64,000 nucleotides of DNA, taken from the NCBI GenBank assembly GCA_035630295.1, contig DASQKY010000042.1:1-64000 (forward strand), read 5' to 3'. Positions 10,842 to 19,422 of this stretch are shown here, piece by piece (the first letter of the stretch is position 1; the number at the start of each line of letters is the position of its first letter). Position numbers and translations under genes: made by a program. Below the pieces are notes generated by a model. That model did not search any database. It saw only the letters and a list, made by a program, of their open reading frames with translations, and was not told the DNA's origin. Source of the stretch: Acidimicrobiales bacterium. GTDB lineage: Bacteria > Actinomycetota > Acidimicrobiia > Acidimicrobiales > Iamiaceae.

Positions 10842-11065
10842 GGCACCGACCCCCGACCCGGGCGACCGGGCCGAGGGAGCCGGTGCCGGGCCTGCTCCCC
10901 CCTCCGGGTGAGTTGGGCCGAGTGGGCCGGGCACCGGCCCCCGAGCCGAGTGACCGGGGCCGAGGGCGTCGGTTGTGCCCACCCAGGCGAGTTGGCCGAG
11001 CGGTCCGGGCCACCGACCCGCCTCTTCACGCGAGCGACCCGGACCGAGCGGGCCGGCACCCGGTC
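10842..11065. repeat. Degenerate repeats of about 39 bases
   Basis: Related segments of the form GAG(T/C)..., then GGNCCGAG, then a GCC-GG-rich end recur near 10857, 10910, 10949, 10988 and 11031, about 39-43 bases apart. Copies differ at many positions. No open frame gives a sensible protein repeat. The block follows rsmG and precedes the first parS-like site. Confidence 0.45.
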
Positions 11066-11881
11066 CCGCGGCGCGAGCCGCGACCGTCCCGACCTGCCTT
11101 GTCAGGGCTAGGACGACGGGTCCCCTCGCGAGTGGGGAGCGAGGGAGCGGCCAGGCGCGCTGTGGCGCGCCGAGGCCCGGCGGCGGCGGTGCCGGAGCGA
11201 GATGTCGGCCAGGAGACGACGGCCAGGGCGCGGCCGCCCCCCCCCGAGCTCGGACCGGCCCGTCCGCTCGACGGCAAGCGGGTGGGGGCGTGTTCGGGCG
11301 GCCGCGTTGGCGGTCCGACGCCAGGAGACGACGTCGGATGCGCCCTCGTGCACTGAGCGGGTGCACGCGGGGTGAAGCCGCGGCGTCGCTGCTGAGGGTC
11401 CCTGGCAAGGCGCTGGCGAGCGCCTTGCTGATGGCCCAGCGATGTCGACCGCGCCCGGTCGGTGCTCGGGGCGCAGCGACCGAGGGCACCCCCGCGCACG
11501 GCGCCCGACCACCCAGTGGGCGTCAGCGCGCGGGCCACCGGGGGCCGTGCCCGGAATCGTGCGGCGCCTCCGACGCGGCGTGGACTCCGGGACGAGGAAG
11601 CCGAAGGCCTCGGCGGGCCAGGCGAACCCGGCCTGCTTTGGGCCTGTCGGTGGGTCGCCGGGCCCTGCACTGTGTGGCCCTCCCAGTGGATGACGAAGCC
11701 GTGCCGCCCAGTGGCGCATGCATCGTTTGTCAGCTCGGAACGGGGGCCAGCCCCGAGGTGCTTCCGGGGCTTCTGGCGACAGGACCGCCGCCGACGTGGA
11801 CATGTGCAGTCGGGCTGAGAGCCCGTCGGGCCAGATCATCGGCCCGCGGAGGCCGTCCGGCGGGCCGCTGGCCCCGGCCCA

Positions 11882-11897
11882 TGTTCCACGGGAAACA
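11882..11897. promoter_or_regulatory. parS: parS-like centromere site 1
   Basis: TGTTCCACGGGAAACA matches the parS consensus TGTTTCACGTGAAACA at 14 of 16 positions. The flanking bases extend the outer arms (CATGTT and AACATG). ParB family proteins bind this sequence and spread to form the partition complex. It lies 2.5 kb upstream of parA in the gene-free region and close to the origin, where parS sites are expected. Confidence 0.8.
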
Positions 11898-12905
11898 TGA
11901 CAAGTCGCCGTTGGTCTGGAGCGAGTCCGGGTGGCATGGCAGCTCGGGCAGGTCTACCCGACAGGTTCTTGGCCGAGGCAGCGCCGGTCCAGGTCGCCGC
12001 CACAGACAGCGAAGTGGCGGAGGCCCCCGACGCCGCGTCCCAGGCCTTCGTCGAGTCCCCGAGTCGATGACACCCCGATCGATGCCTGTTCTCCCCCCGG
12101 CTCACTCCGCGTCTCCGCCGGGCCTGCGGAGAGGCAGTCCGACCCCATGCTGGAAGAACTCGTCCCAGCCCCCGCAACGATGTAGCCGTCGGCGGCGCCT
12201 TCTCGATCGTTCACGCCAGCAGGACACCGTGAAACGGAGGCGGCATCTTCCGGCGGGTCCGTGGCCGCCAAGGGAGAAGGTGGGGCGAGCGCAGGCTGGC
12301 AGCGATGTCGTCGAGCCGGCAAGCTCAAGTGAGGACGACGCCTGGCGGCGCTCAGGCCGCCGCGCCGCCGTCGCCTTGGGCCCGGTCGATCCCGGCCTTG
12401 TCGGCGGGGCGCCGACGGGAGACCGGTGCGCCCCGCTCACGGCTCCGTATGGCACCGTTCGCGGGTGAGCCAGGCCCTGTCTGGCCCGGAGCGTCCTGGC
12501 CCTCCGCGGCGGAGGGCCCGGTGCCGGGGCTCGACGGAGGGCTGACGGCCCACCGTCACCGCTGGCGCCCGAGGCTGCGGTCGAACGCCGACCAGTGGCT
12601 CCTCCACCGTTCCTCCTGGTCTGCCGCAGTACCACCCCCTTGGCCGTCCCCGCGAGTTCGAACCGATGCCCTTCCACGGGCCGTCCGTGCTGGAGGTGGA
12701 GACGAGTGCTGCGCCAAGCGGTGTCGAGGCAGGCATGGCCTGATGCGAATGGTGGGGGTGCGTCACCGCCGGCTCGGCCTCGTCCGGCCTGGCGGGCCCG
12801 CCGCCCCGCTCCCCCGGCGGCGGCCCCCGGGCGTCACCGCCGCTGCTGCTGCCCGTTCCGGGGCAGCGTCGGCCCCATGGCCGTTCGGGCCTCGTACCGA
12901 TACCC

Positions 12906-12967
12906 AGCCGAGACCGCCAGGGGTCGCCAGCCGAGATCGCCAGGGGTCGCCAGCCGAGATCGCCAGG
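12906..12967. repeat. 23-base tandem repeat, about 2.7 copies
   Basis: The unit AGCCGAGATCGCCAGGGGTC plus GCC occurs at 12906-12928 (one difference), 12929-12951 and partly at 12952-12967. It lies in the gene-free region and matches no coding frame. Confidence 0.75.
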
Positions 12968-13079
12968 AATCGGTGGCTGCCCACGGGTCGGGAGGATCAG
13001 CGGGCCTCGGCTCCGCGTGCGCCGCTTCTGCCGGCCTTGGGGGGACGGTGGTGCACGCCCTGGCGGCTCGAGGGGGTCT

Positions 13080-13114
13080 GGGTGCCGGGTGCCGGGTGCC
13101 GGGTGCCGGGCGCC
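13080..13114. repeat. 7-base tandem repeat GGGTGCC, five copies
   Basis: Four exact copies of GGGTGCC followed by one GGGCGCC. A short simple repeat of this type can expand or contract by slippage. No associated gene. Confidence 0.8.
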
Positions 13115-13485
13115 GGGGGGCTGGGGTTGGTCTGGGCGCTGAAGTGCCTGTGGTGGCAGGGCGAGGAGCGGGCGCGCGCCGGGCGTGGCGCCCCGCGCCA
13201 GGTGCGGTTGGAGAACGATGGTCACCCCCTTCCCGTGGTCTGGCCCCGCGTCCGGCAGCCCGGATGACTCTGACCTGCGAGCCAGATGGGAGCGAGTGCG
13301 ACGGCATCGTCTCTGGAGGTTGTGAGCCTCGCCCTCGGCCTGCTCGGCACGAATGGTCGATGCTCTCCGCATGGCGGGATCCAGGGGTCGGCCCGGGGAG
13401 GGTGCGGTACCCGGACCGCACGGGCGGGCGCCGGCGGCCATCTCCATGGGGCCCGCCGTCTGGGCGGTGGAGACGGGTTTGGCTC

Positions 13486-13520
13486 GCCGACCGCCGACCG
13501 CCGACCGCCGACCGCCGACC
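13486..13520. repeat. 7-base tandem repeat GCCGACC, five copies
   Basis: Five consecutive exact copies of GCCGACC. Like the GGGTGCC array 370 bases upstream it has a 7-base period and five units, in the same gene-free region. Confidence 0.8.
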
Positions 13521-14337
13521 GGTGGCCATGGCGTGACAGCGACGGGGCCGCCCGCTCCCGGTCGGTCGCTGGCCCCGGCGCTGATGTGGGTGCCCGCGGG
13601 CCCGTCGATGACGGCCCTGACCTGGGTGATGGGAGGACCGATGTCGACATGGCCAAGGTCGACGAACCGAGCTGGTGGGGGAGCGGAGAGGCTCCGCACC
13701 GCTCCGCCATCGCCGAAACCCAGGGCACCGGTGAGCGCTCCTCCTCGACTATCAGTGGTGGGGAGCTGACACTCAGGAGTCGAGGAGGTCGACATCGGCG
13801 GGGCAGGGCCGGAGCGTCTCGACGGTCCGCATAGCCTCCCCCAGGGCGGTTCCCCCGGCCGCTGAGGCCTGGCCACACCGCACGGGGGACCACATCGCTG
13901 CCACCATGACCATCGGGGCCGGGCTCGAAGCCACCGCCGGCCGCCTCCCCTGGGCACCCAAGCGCGCCCGGTGACTCGGCCACCCGTACTGGGAGAGCCC
14001 GAGCGGGGGCGCCTGTGGGTCGTCTAGCCCCCCCGGCTGGCCTGGTTTGGTCGGCAGGCCCGACCTGCAGTGGTTGCAGCGCATCCTGGCCGTTCCCGGT
14101 CAGCTCGAGTCTGACCAGCGGCGACCGTTCTAGCGACGGTATGGCACGCCATTCACCGACCGGCGACCGATCGGCACCCCGGCGCCAATGTGGCCCCTCT
14201 GGGCGGCGCCGTCGCCCGGAGCACCAGGCCGCCCGCCGCTGACTCAAGCGACTGCGAGGCGAGCCGAGGCAGAGCGCACGAAGCGCAGGGCCAGGGAATC
14301 GGCTGATGCCGCCCACTGCCCGGTCGTTGCCTAAAGA

Positions 14338-14353
14338 CGTTTCACGTGGAACA
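14338..14353. promoter_or_regulatory. parS: parS-like centromere site 2, upstream of parA
   Basis: CGTTTCACGTGGAACA matches the parS consensus TGTTTCACGTGAAACA at 14 of 16 positions. It ends 87 bases before the chosen parA start and so could also let ParB influence parAB expression. A longer parA reading frame from 14306 would translate straight through it, which argues for the shorter start. Confidence 0.85.
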
Positions 14354-14440
14354 GTCGCGATCGGAGGTCGAGGGTCCTTGCCTTCGGGGGCGAGAGGCTG
14401 CGAGGATGGCGCCGTGCCATCCACTTCACCGGAGGGGGCC

Positions 14441-15346
14441 GTGGCTGATCCGGGCCGGGCCATCTTCGAGCAGTTGCGGGCCGCGGGGGAGCCGCCCGCG
14501 TCGCCGCCGGCCCCGGCGACCGAAGTCCCGGACCCCGCGCCGGTCGTCCGCGACGCCGCTGACGACCTACCTCGCGATGGCCTGCCCCGGGTGATCGCCA
14601 TCGCCAACCAGAAGGGCGGCGTGGGCAAGACGACCACGTCGGTGAACCTCGGCGCCTGCCTGGCCGAGATGGGGTACCGGGTCCTGGTGGTCGATCTGGA
14701 TCCCCAGGGCAACGCCAGCACCGGCTTGGGCATCAACGTCCGGGAGCTTCAGACCTCGATGTACGACGTGATCCTCCACGACGCCCCCATGGAGGACTGC
14801 CTCGAGGGGACGGCGGTGCGCAACCTGCTGGTAGCCCCGTCCGCCTTGGACCTGGCCGGGGCCGAGATCGAGCTGGTCCCGGCCTTCAGCCGGGAGATGC
14901 GCCTCCGCAACGCCCTGGACCAGGTGCGCGACGACTTCGACTACGTGCTCATCGACTGCCCTCCCTCGCTCGGCCTGCTCACGGTGAACGCCATGGCCGC
15001 GGCTGAGGAGGTGCTGGTCCCCATCCAGTGCGAGTACTACGCCCTGGAGGGCCTGGGCCAGCTGATCCGCAACGTCTCCCTGGTACAGAAGAACCTCAAC
15101 CGCGAACTACGCGTGTCGACCATCGTCCTGGTCATGTACGACGCCCGGACGAAGCTCAGCGACCAGGTGGCCCGTGAGGTGCGCGAGCACTTCGGTGACA
15201 AGGTCTGCCGGCAGGTGATCCCCCGGACGGTGCGGCTGTCCGAGGCCCCGTCCTACGGCCAGCCGATCATCACGTTCGACTCCTCCTCGCGGGGTGCTCT
15301 GGCCTACCGCGAGCTGGCCCGGGAGGTGAGCCATGGCCCGACGTAG
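14441..15346 (+). CDS. parA: Chromosome partitioning ATPase ParA
   Basis: ParA moves origins apart by dynamic DNA binding driven by ParB-stimulated ATP hydrolysis. The 301 residues include the deviant Walker A motif KGGVGKTT at about 58-65, the A' motif VLVVDLDPQGNAS and Walker B YVLIDCPPSLGLLTVNAM. The first 45 residues are a Pro/Ala-rich extension. I chose the GTG at 14441 because GGAGGGGG lies directly upstream; a GTG at 14414 is possible. The gene overlaps parB by 14 bases. Confidence 0.95.
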   Translation: MADPGRAIFEQLRAAGEPPASPPAPATEVPDPAPVVRDAADDLPRDGLPRVIAIANQKGGVGKTTTSVNLGACLAEMGYRVLVVDLDPQGNASTGLGINVRELQTSMYDVILHDAPMEDCLEGTAVRNLLVAPSALDLAGAEIELVPAFSREMRLRNALDQVRDDFDYVLIDCPPSLGLLTVNAMAAAEEVLVPIQCEYYALEGLGQLIRNVSLVQKNLNRELRVSTIVLVMYDARTKLSDQVAREVREHFGDKVCRQVIPRTVRLSEAPSYGQPIITFDSSSRGALAYRELAREVSHGPT

Positions 15347-16223
15347 CGGCCTGGGGCGGGGTCTCGACGCCCTGATCCCCGGGTCCGGCGCGGCCGACCC
15401 GCCGGCCGAGCCGGCCGCCGGCCTTGGTCTGGCCGAGCTTCCCATCGAGGACATCGAGCCCAACCCCCACCAGCCCCGGGTCCACTTCGACGACGAGAAC
15501 CTGGCTGCCCTGACGGCGTCGGTGCGGGAGCTGGGCGTCCTGCAGCCCGTCCTGGTGCGTCCGGTGGGGGAGCGCTACGAGCTGATCGCCGGGGAACGCC
15601 GGTGGCGAGCCGCTCGCCGGGCCGGCCTGGCCCGCATCCCCGCCGTGGTGCGCACCGTCGATGACGGGGCGTCCCTGGAGCAGGCGGTGGTCGAGAACCT
15701 GCACCGGCAGGACCTCAACCCCTTGGAGGAGGCTGGCGCCTACCAGCAGCTCATCGAGGACTTCGGGTTGACCCAGGAGGAGGTGTCCCGCCGGGTCGGT
15801 CGATCCCGGTCGGCGGTGGCCAACATCCTCCGCCTCTTCCAGCTCCCACCCTCGGTCCAGCGGATGGTGCGCGACGGGCAGTTGAGCGCCGGTCACGCCC
15901 GGGCCCTGCTGGCCAGCCCTGATCGCGCCTTCCAGGAGGTGCTGGCCCGGACCTGCCTCGAGAAGGGCATGACGGTGCGCGATGTGGAAGAGGCCGTGCG
16001 GGTCCGCCACGCCGACCCGGAACCTGCCCCGCCGCCGGCCTCACCAGGGACGACGCGCCCAGCCGGCCTCTTGGAGCTGGAAGGCCTGCTGTCGGATCGG
16101 CTCGACACCCGGGTGTCGGTCACCATGGGCTCCAAGCGGGGCCGGGTCACGATCGACTTCGCCGACGTCGAGGATCTCGAGCGCATCTACCGGTTGCTGA
16201 CCGACCCGACCCTGACAGCTTGA
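15333..16223 (+). CDS. parB: Chromosome partitioning protein ParB
   Basis: ParB is a CTP-binding clamp that loads at parS. The 296 residues begin ARRSGLGRGLDALIPG, the ParA-interacting N-terminus, then carry the CTP-binding region with the GERRWRAAR motif (residues about 88-96), a central helix-turn-helix (TQEEVSRRVGRSRSAVANILRLF), and a C-terminal dimerisation domain (GRVTIDFADVEDLERIYRLL). ATG start inside the end of parA, so the two are translationally coupled. Cognate sites are the two parS-like sequences in the preceding 2.5 kb. Confidence 0.97.
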   Translation: MARRSGLGRGLDALIPGSGAADPPAEPAAGLGLAELPIEDIEPNPHQPRVHFDDENLAALTASVRELGVLQPVLVRPVGERYELIAGERRWRAARRAGLARIPAVVRTVDDGASLEQAVVENLHRQDLNPLEEAGAYQQLIEDFGLTQEEVSRRVGRSRSAVANILRLFQLPPSVQRMVRDGQLSAGHARALLASPDRAFQEVLARTCLEKGMTVRDVEEAVRVRHADPEPAPPPASPGTTRPAGLLELEGLLSDRLDTRVSVTMGSKRGRVTIDFADVEDLERIYRLLTDPTLTA

Positions 16224-16298
16224 GGCTCACGATCGCCGATGGCGGGCCCGTCGCCCGGGCGGTGGGGTTGAACCTCACCTTCCCGGTTTGCCACAGGC

Positions 16299-16307
16299 TG
16301 TGGACAA
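16299..16307 (-). promoter_or_regulatory. Perfect DnaA box between parB and cwlM-like gene
   Basis: The - strand reads TTGTCCACA, the exact actinobacterial DnaA box. It lies in the 211-base gap between two convergent genes, so it is not an obvious promoter element. It could be a titration site or a minor part of an extended origin. Confidence 0.6.
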
Positions 16308-16434
16308 ACTGGTGGAAAAGGTTGACTCTCATCTAGCGCTCGATGGAGGTCCAGGACGCACCCGGCCTGGGAACGACTCCCTCCGGGGCCGGCGGGGCCA
16401 CCAGCGCCTGACGACCGCCCTCCCTGACGTGGTG

Positions 16435-17457
16435 TCAGTGCGCCGAGGGGAGTGGGTCGACGACCCAGTGGCCCACCGTGTCGCGCACGATGGTGGCCAG
16501 GGCGGGTGCGTGCTCGACCACGGCTCGGGCCGGCGCCAGCTCGCACACCACGGCGGGCATGCGCGTCTCCCGCAGCACCGACAGGCGCATCCCCTCGGCT
16601 GCCACCGGTCCGGCCAGGGCGACAGCCCCCGCCAGCTCGGCAGCCAGGAGGGTGGCCAGGCGCTGGCCGCCCTCGGAGGTGAAGCCCTCGGTGGCGTAGT
16701 AGGCGCAGCGGGCGGTGTCGCCGACGACCAAGCCGATGTAGAGGTCGGCCCCCAGGGCGTTGGCCTCCTGGGCCTGGGCCGATCCGTCGGGGTGGGAGGT
16801 CACCGTGACGGCGGCGCCGGCGGCGTGGAGGCCCCGCTCCACCGCCGAGGCCAGGGCGCCGACCCCGCCCAGGTCACCGACCAGGATGCGGCGCCCGGCC
16901 AGCTCCCGGGGCGTCGCCCGCAGGCGCTCCCGCTCGACCACGCCGGCCTTGACCGCGGTGGGGGTGCGGGCCCCGAGCCGCTCCAGCTCTCCGATGGTCT
17001 CCGGCCCGCAGATGCCGTCCACGGTGAGGCCGGAGTTGCGCTGGAAGTCCTCCAGGGCCCGGCGGGTGCGCGGGCCGAGGATCCCGTCCACCCGGTCGTC
17101 CAGGAAGCCGAGGCCGCCCAACCGGGACTGCAGGTCGGCGACGTCGTCGCCCCGCAGCATGGCCGCCCGCTCGTAGAGGAGCCGGTCACCGAGGCGCCAA
17201 CCGGCGTCGACCAGGGCGCTCCAGGTCTGCCGGCCGCACACGCCATCGACCCTGATGCCCCGGTGGCCCTGGAACCGGCGCACCGCCTCCTCGGTGACGG
17301 GGCCGTAGCGCCCGTCGTCGTCGGGGAGGAGGCCGATGCGGCGCAACCGGTGGTGGAGGTCCTCGACCGCGGGCCCGTCGGTGCCCGGGCGGAGGGGCAG
17401 GCCGTCGGGAGCCGAGTCGGGGGTTCGGGGGTCGCCGGACGGGGGACCGAGGGTCAC
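16435..17457 (-). CDS. cwlM: CwlM-like peptidoglycan amidase homologue, probably non-catalytic
   Basis: The 340-residue product has two peptidoglycan-binding type 1 repeats (about 25-80 and 100-165, each ending GVCGRQTW or GICGPETIG) and a C-terminal amidase_3-like fold (185-335). Zinc ligands of real amidases appear lost: the usual DPGHGG region reads VGDLGG, and the later SxHAN region reads IGLVVG, while VVCELAPARAVVEH keeps a glutamate. In Mycobacterium, CwlM lies in the same place and acts inside the cell as a phosphorylation-dependent activator of MurA. A regulatory rather than hydrolytic role here is inferred from that parallel and the missing ligands. There is no signal peptide. GTG start at 17457. 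Confidence 0.82.
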   Translation of the reverse strand: MTLGPPSGDPRTPDSAPDGLPLRPGTDGPAVEDLHHRLRRIGLLPDDDGRYGPVTEEAVRRFQGHRGIRVDGVCGRQTWSALVDAGWRLGDRLLYERAAMLRGDDVADLQSRLGGLGFLDDRVDGILGPRTRRALEDFQRNSGLTVDGICGPETIGELERLGARTPTAVKAGVVERERLRATPRELAGRRILVGDLGGVGALASAVERGLHAAGAAVTVTSHPDGSAQAQEANALGADLYIGLVVGDTARCAYYATEGFTSEGGQRLATLLAAELAGAVALAGPVAAEGMRLSVLRETRMPAVVCELAPARAVVEHAPALATIVRDTVGHWVVDPLPSAH

Positions 17458-17512
17458 CGTCGCAGGCTAGATGGTCACCCTGGCGCGCCGCCCCGGCCGG
17501 GCGGGCGGACCC

Positions 17513-17839
17513 TCACAGGTAGGGGCTGATCTCCTCGACCAGCTGGCCCTTGCCCTTGGCCCCCACCAGGCGGGCCTGGGGCTGGCCGTCCTTGAACAGG
17601 ATCAGCGTGGGGATGCTCATCACGTCGAAGCGGCGGGCGATGTCGGGGTGGTCGTCGACGTTGAGCTTGGCGATCTGGACCTGCTCACCGTGCTCGTCGG
17701 CGATCTCCTCGAGGATCGGGGCGATGGCCTTGCAGGGGCCGCACCACTCGGCCCAGAAGTCGACCAGGACGGGCTTCTCGGCGCCGGCCAGGGCCTCGTC
17801 GAAGGTGGTGGTGCTGAGGGTGTCGATGCCGTTGGCCAT
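17513..17839 (-). CDS. trxA: Thioredoxin
   Basis: A 108-residue thioredoxin with the redox motif WCGPCK at about 32-37, the cis-proline loop SIPTLILF and the conserved LVDFWAEW strand. It is reduced by the thioredoxin reductase encoded 81 bases upstream on the same strand. ATG start at 17839 with an AGGAG-type site (complement of CTCCT) a few bases upstream. Position beside the cwlM-like gene matches Mycobacterium. Confidence 0.97.
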   Translation of the reverse strand: MANGIDTLSTTTFDEALAGAEKPVLVDFWAEWCGPCKAIAPILEEIADEHGEQVQIAKLNVDDHPDIARRFDVMSIPTLILFKDGQPQARLVGAKGKGQLVEEISPYL

Positions 17840-17920
17840 GGTGTCTCCTAGGGTCGGACGTGTTGGGCGATCAGGGGGTGCGGTGCCTGCAACGCCGGCG
17901 GGGCGCTCAGACTTCCGCCG

Positions 17921-18880
17921 TCAGTGCTGGGCCTCGAGCCAGCGCTCGGCGTCGATGGCGGCCATGCAGCCCGAGCCGGCTGCGGTGATGGCCTGGCGGT
18001 AGACGGTGTCCTGGACGTCGCCGCAGGCGAAGACGCCCTCCACGTCGGTGCGGGTGCCCGGGCCGGTGCGGACGTAGCCGCCGTCGTCCATGGCCACCTG
18101 GCCCTTGAAGATGTCGGTGTTGGGGCGGTGCCCGATGGCCACGAAGAGCCCGGTCACGGCCCGGCGCTCGAGGGCCCCGGTCTGCACGTCGCGCAGGGTG
18201 ATGGCGCTGAGGGTCCCGTCGCCCTCGATGCCGTCGACGACCCGGTTCCAGGCGAAGTGGACCTTGTCGTGGGCCAGGGCCCGCTCCTGCATGATCTTCG
18301 AGGCCCGGAGCTCGTCCCGGCGGTGCACGACGGTGACCGACCGGGCGAACTTGGTCAGGAACAGGGCTTCCTCCAGGGCCGAGTCGCCGCCGCCGACGAC
18401 GGCGATGTCGTGGTCCCGGAAGAAGAAGCCGTCGCAGGTGGCGCAGGTCGAGACCCCGTGGCCGACCAGCTCCTGCTCGCCGGGGAGGCCGAGCATGACG
18501 GGCCGGGCGCCGGTGGAGATGACGACCGCCTCGGCCCGGTAGGTGGGCTCGGCCGCCTCCGGGTCTCCGACCCAGAGCGAGAACGGCCGGGCCGACAGGT
18601 CGATGCGGCTCACCTTCTCCATGCGGACGTCGGTGCCGAAGCGGGCGGCCTGCTCCTTGAAGCGGAGCATGAGGTCGGGGCCCATGATCCCCTCGGGGAA
18701 GCCGGGGAAGTTCTCCACCTCGGTGGTGGTCATGAGGGCGCCACCGGGCTGGTCGGTGGTGGACGACGGCTCGCCTTCCAGGAGCAGGGGCTCCAGGCTG
18801 GCCCGAGCGGCGTAGATGGCGGCGGTCAACCCGGCGGGGCCGGAGCCGACGATGATCAGCTTGTGGGTCTGGTTCGGCAC
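17921..18880 (-). CDS. trxB: Thioredoxin-disulfide reductase
   Basis: FAD/NADPH flavoenzyme that reduces thioredoxin. The 319 residues contain the FAD site IIVGSGPAGLTAAIYAAR at 9-26, the redox pair CATC followed by DGFFF, the NADPH motif VVGGGDSALEEALFL and the C-terminal FAD motif GVFACGDVQD. Full family length. Forms an operon with trxA. Confidence 0.97.
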   Translation of the reverse strand: MPNQTHKLIIVGSGPAGLTAAIYAARASLEPLLLEGEPSSTTDQPGGALMTTTEVENFPGFPEGIMGPDLMLRFKEQAARFGTDVRMEKVSRIDLSARPFSLWVGDPEAAEPTYRAEAVVISTGARPVMLGLPGEQELVGHGVSTCATCDGFFFRDHDIAVVGGGDSALEEALFLTKFARSVTVVHRRDELRASKIMQERALAHDKVHFAWNRVVDGIEGDGTLSAITLRDVQTGALERRAVTGLFVAIGHRPNTDIFKGQVAMDDGGYVRTGPGTRTDVEGVFACGDVQDTVYRQAITAAGSGCMAAIDAERWLEAQH

Positions 18881-18989
18881 GCTGTCTCCCGGTGCGGGGT
18901 CGGTGGGCCGGTCACCTCGCCGACAGGGCGGGCGTGAGGGCCCGTGAGCAGGAACACGACACCCCCCCGGGGTATTCCGGCCGGAGGTC

Positions 18990-19367
18990 TCAGTCGGCGG
19001 CGGCGGCTCGGGTGCCCCGGCGCCAGAGGGCCAGCCCCGGCACCAGGAAGAGCAGGCCGGTGACGGCGTGGGCGATCCACGTGGACCGGCCCGGGTCGTC
19101 GATGTCGGCCAGGTCGAGCAGGGCGTCGACGCCCACGTCGATGGCCCGCACCAGCAGCACCACTGCCAGCACCAGGGCGGCGGTGCCGACCAGGGTGGCC
19201 AGCGTGCCGTAGACGAGGCCCCGGGCGAGGGTGGTGGCGGGCCCGGTGGTGCGGTCCTTCACCGAGTCGACCAGGCCGACGATGGCGTCGGTGGCCTGGG
19301 CCGGCCAGTCGGTCGCGGGGCCGGTGCGGTCGGGGCCAGCCGGGGACGGTGGCGTGGGCGCGGTCAC
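18990..19367 (-). CDS. Small membrane protein of unknown function
   Basis: 125 residues with an N-terminal Pro/Thr-rich segment, an amphipathic stretch (ATDAIVGLVDSVKDRT), and two membrane segments: about 50-71 (YGTLATLVGTAALVLAVVLL) and about 95-115 (WIAHAVTGLLFLVPGLALW). It lies between the anti-sigma factor gene and trxB, all on the same strand. I do not recognise a family for certain; it resembles small phage-holin-superfamily-like actinobacterial membrane proteins only in outline. Confidence 0.7.
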   Translation of the reverse strand: MTAPTPPSPAGPDRTGPATDWPAQATDAIVGLVDSVKDRTTGPATTLARGLVYGTLATLVGTAALVLAVVLLVRAIDVGVDALLDLADIDDPGRSTWIAHAVTGLLFLVPGLALWRRGTRAAAAD

Positions 19368-19422
19368 GGCCGTGCACCCTATCCGCGGCGGCTCGCCCGG
19401 GCCTCGGCCCGCGGGCCGCGGT

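Larger units (their letters stand above)
10496..14440. other. About 3.9 kb without a credible gene, between rsmG and parA
   Basis: Open frames are present here because GC is high, but their translations are Pro/Arg/Ala/Gly-rich shadow sequence without domains, and no frame keeps a consistent codon pattern. The stretch holds a parS-like site at 11882-11897 and another at 14338-14353, a family of degenerate repeats at about 10842-11065, a 23-base tandem repeat at 12906-12967, two 7-base tandem repeats at 13080-13114 and 13486-13520, a small hairpin at 10630-10656 and a weak DnaA-like site at 10578-10586. I see no tRNA. It may serve as a centromere region, be the remains of decayed genes, or contain an unrecognised RNA. 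Confidence 0.7.

Noticed and set aside
10975-12468. 497-codon frame in the rsmG-parA gap
   Set aside because: Pro/Arg/Ala/Gly-rich composition, no domain, competing frames of similar length on both strands, and the parS-like site lies inside it.
12640-12680. tRNA T-arm-like GTTCGAAC near 12653
   Set aside because: The flanking bases do not form a T-stem and no other tRNA arm is nearby.
12906-13520. Possible CRISPR array
   Set aside because: Repeats are directly adjacent without unique spacers, units are 7 or 23 bases, and no cas genes are present.
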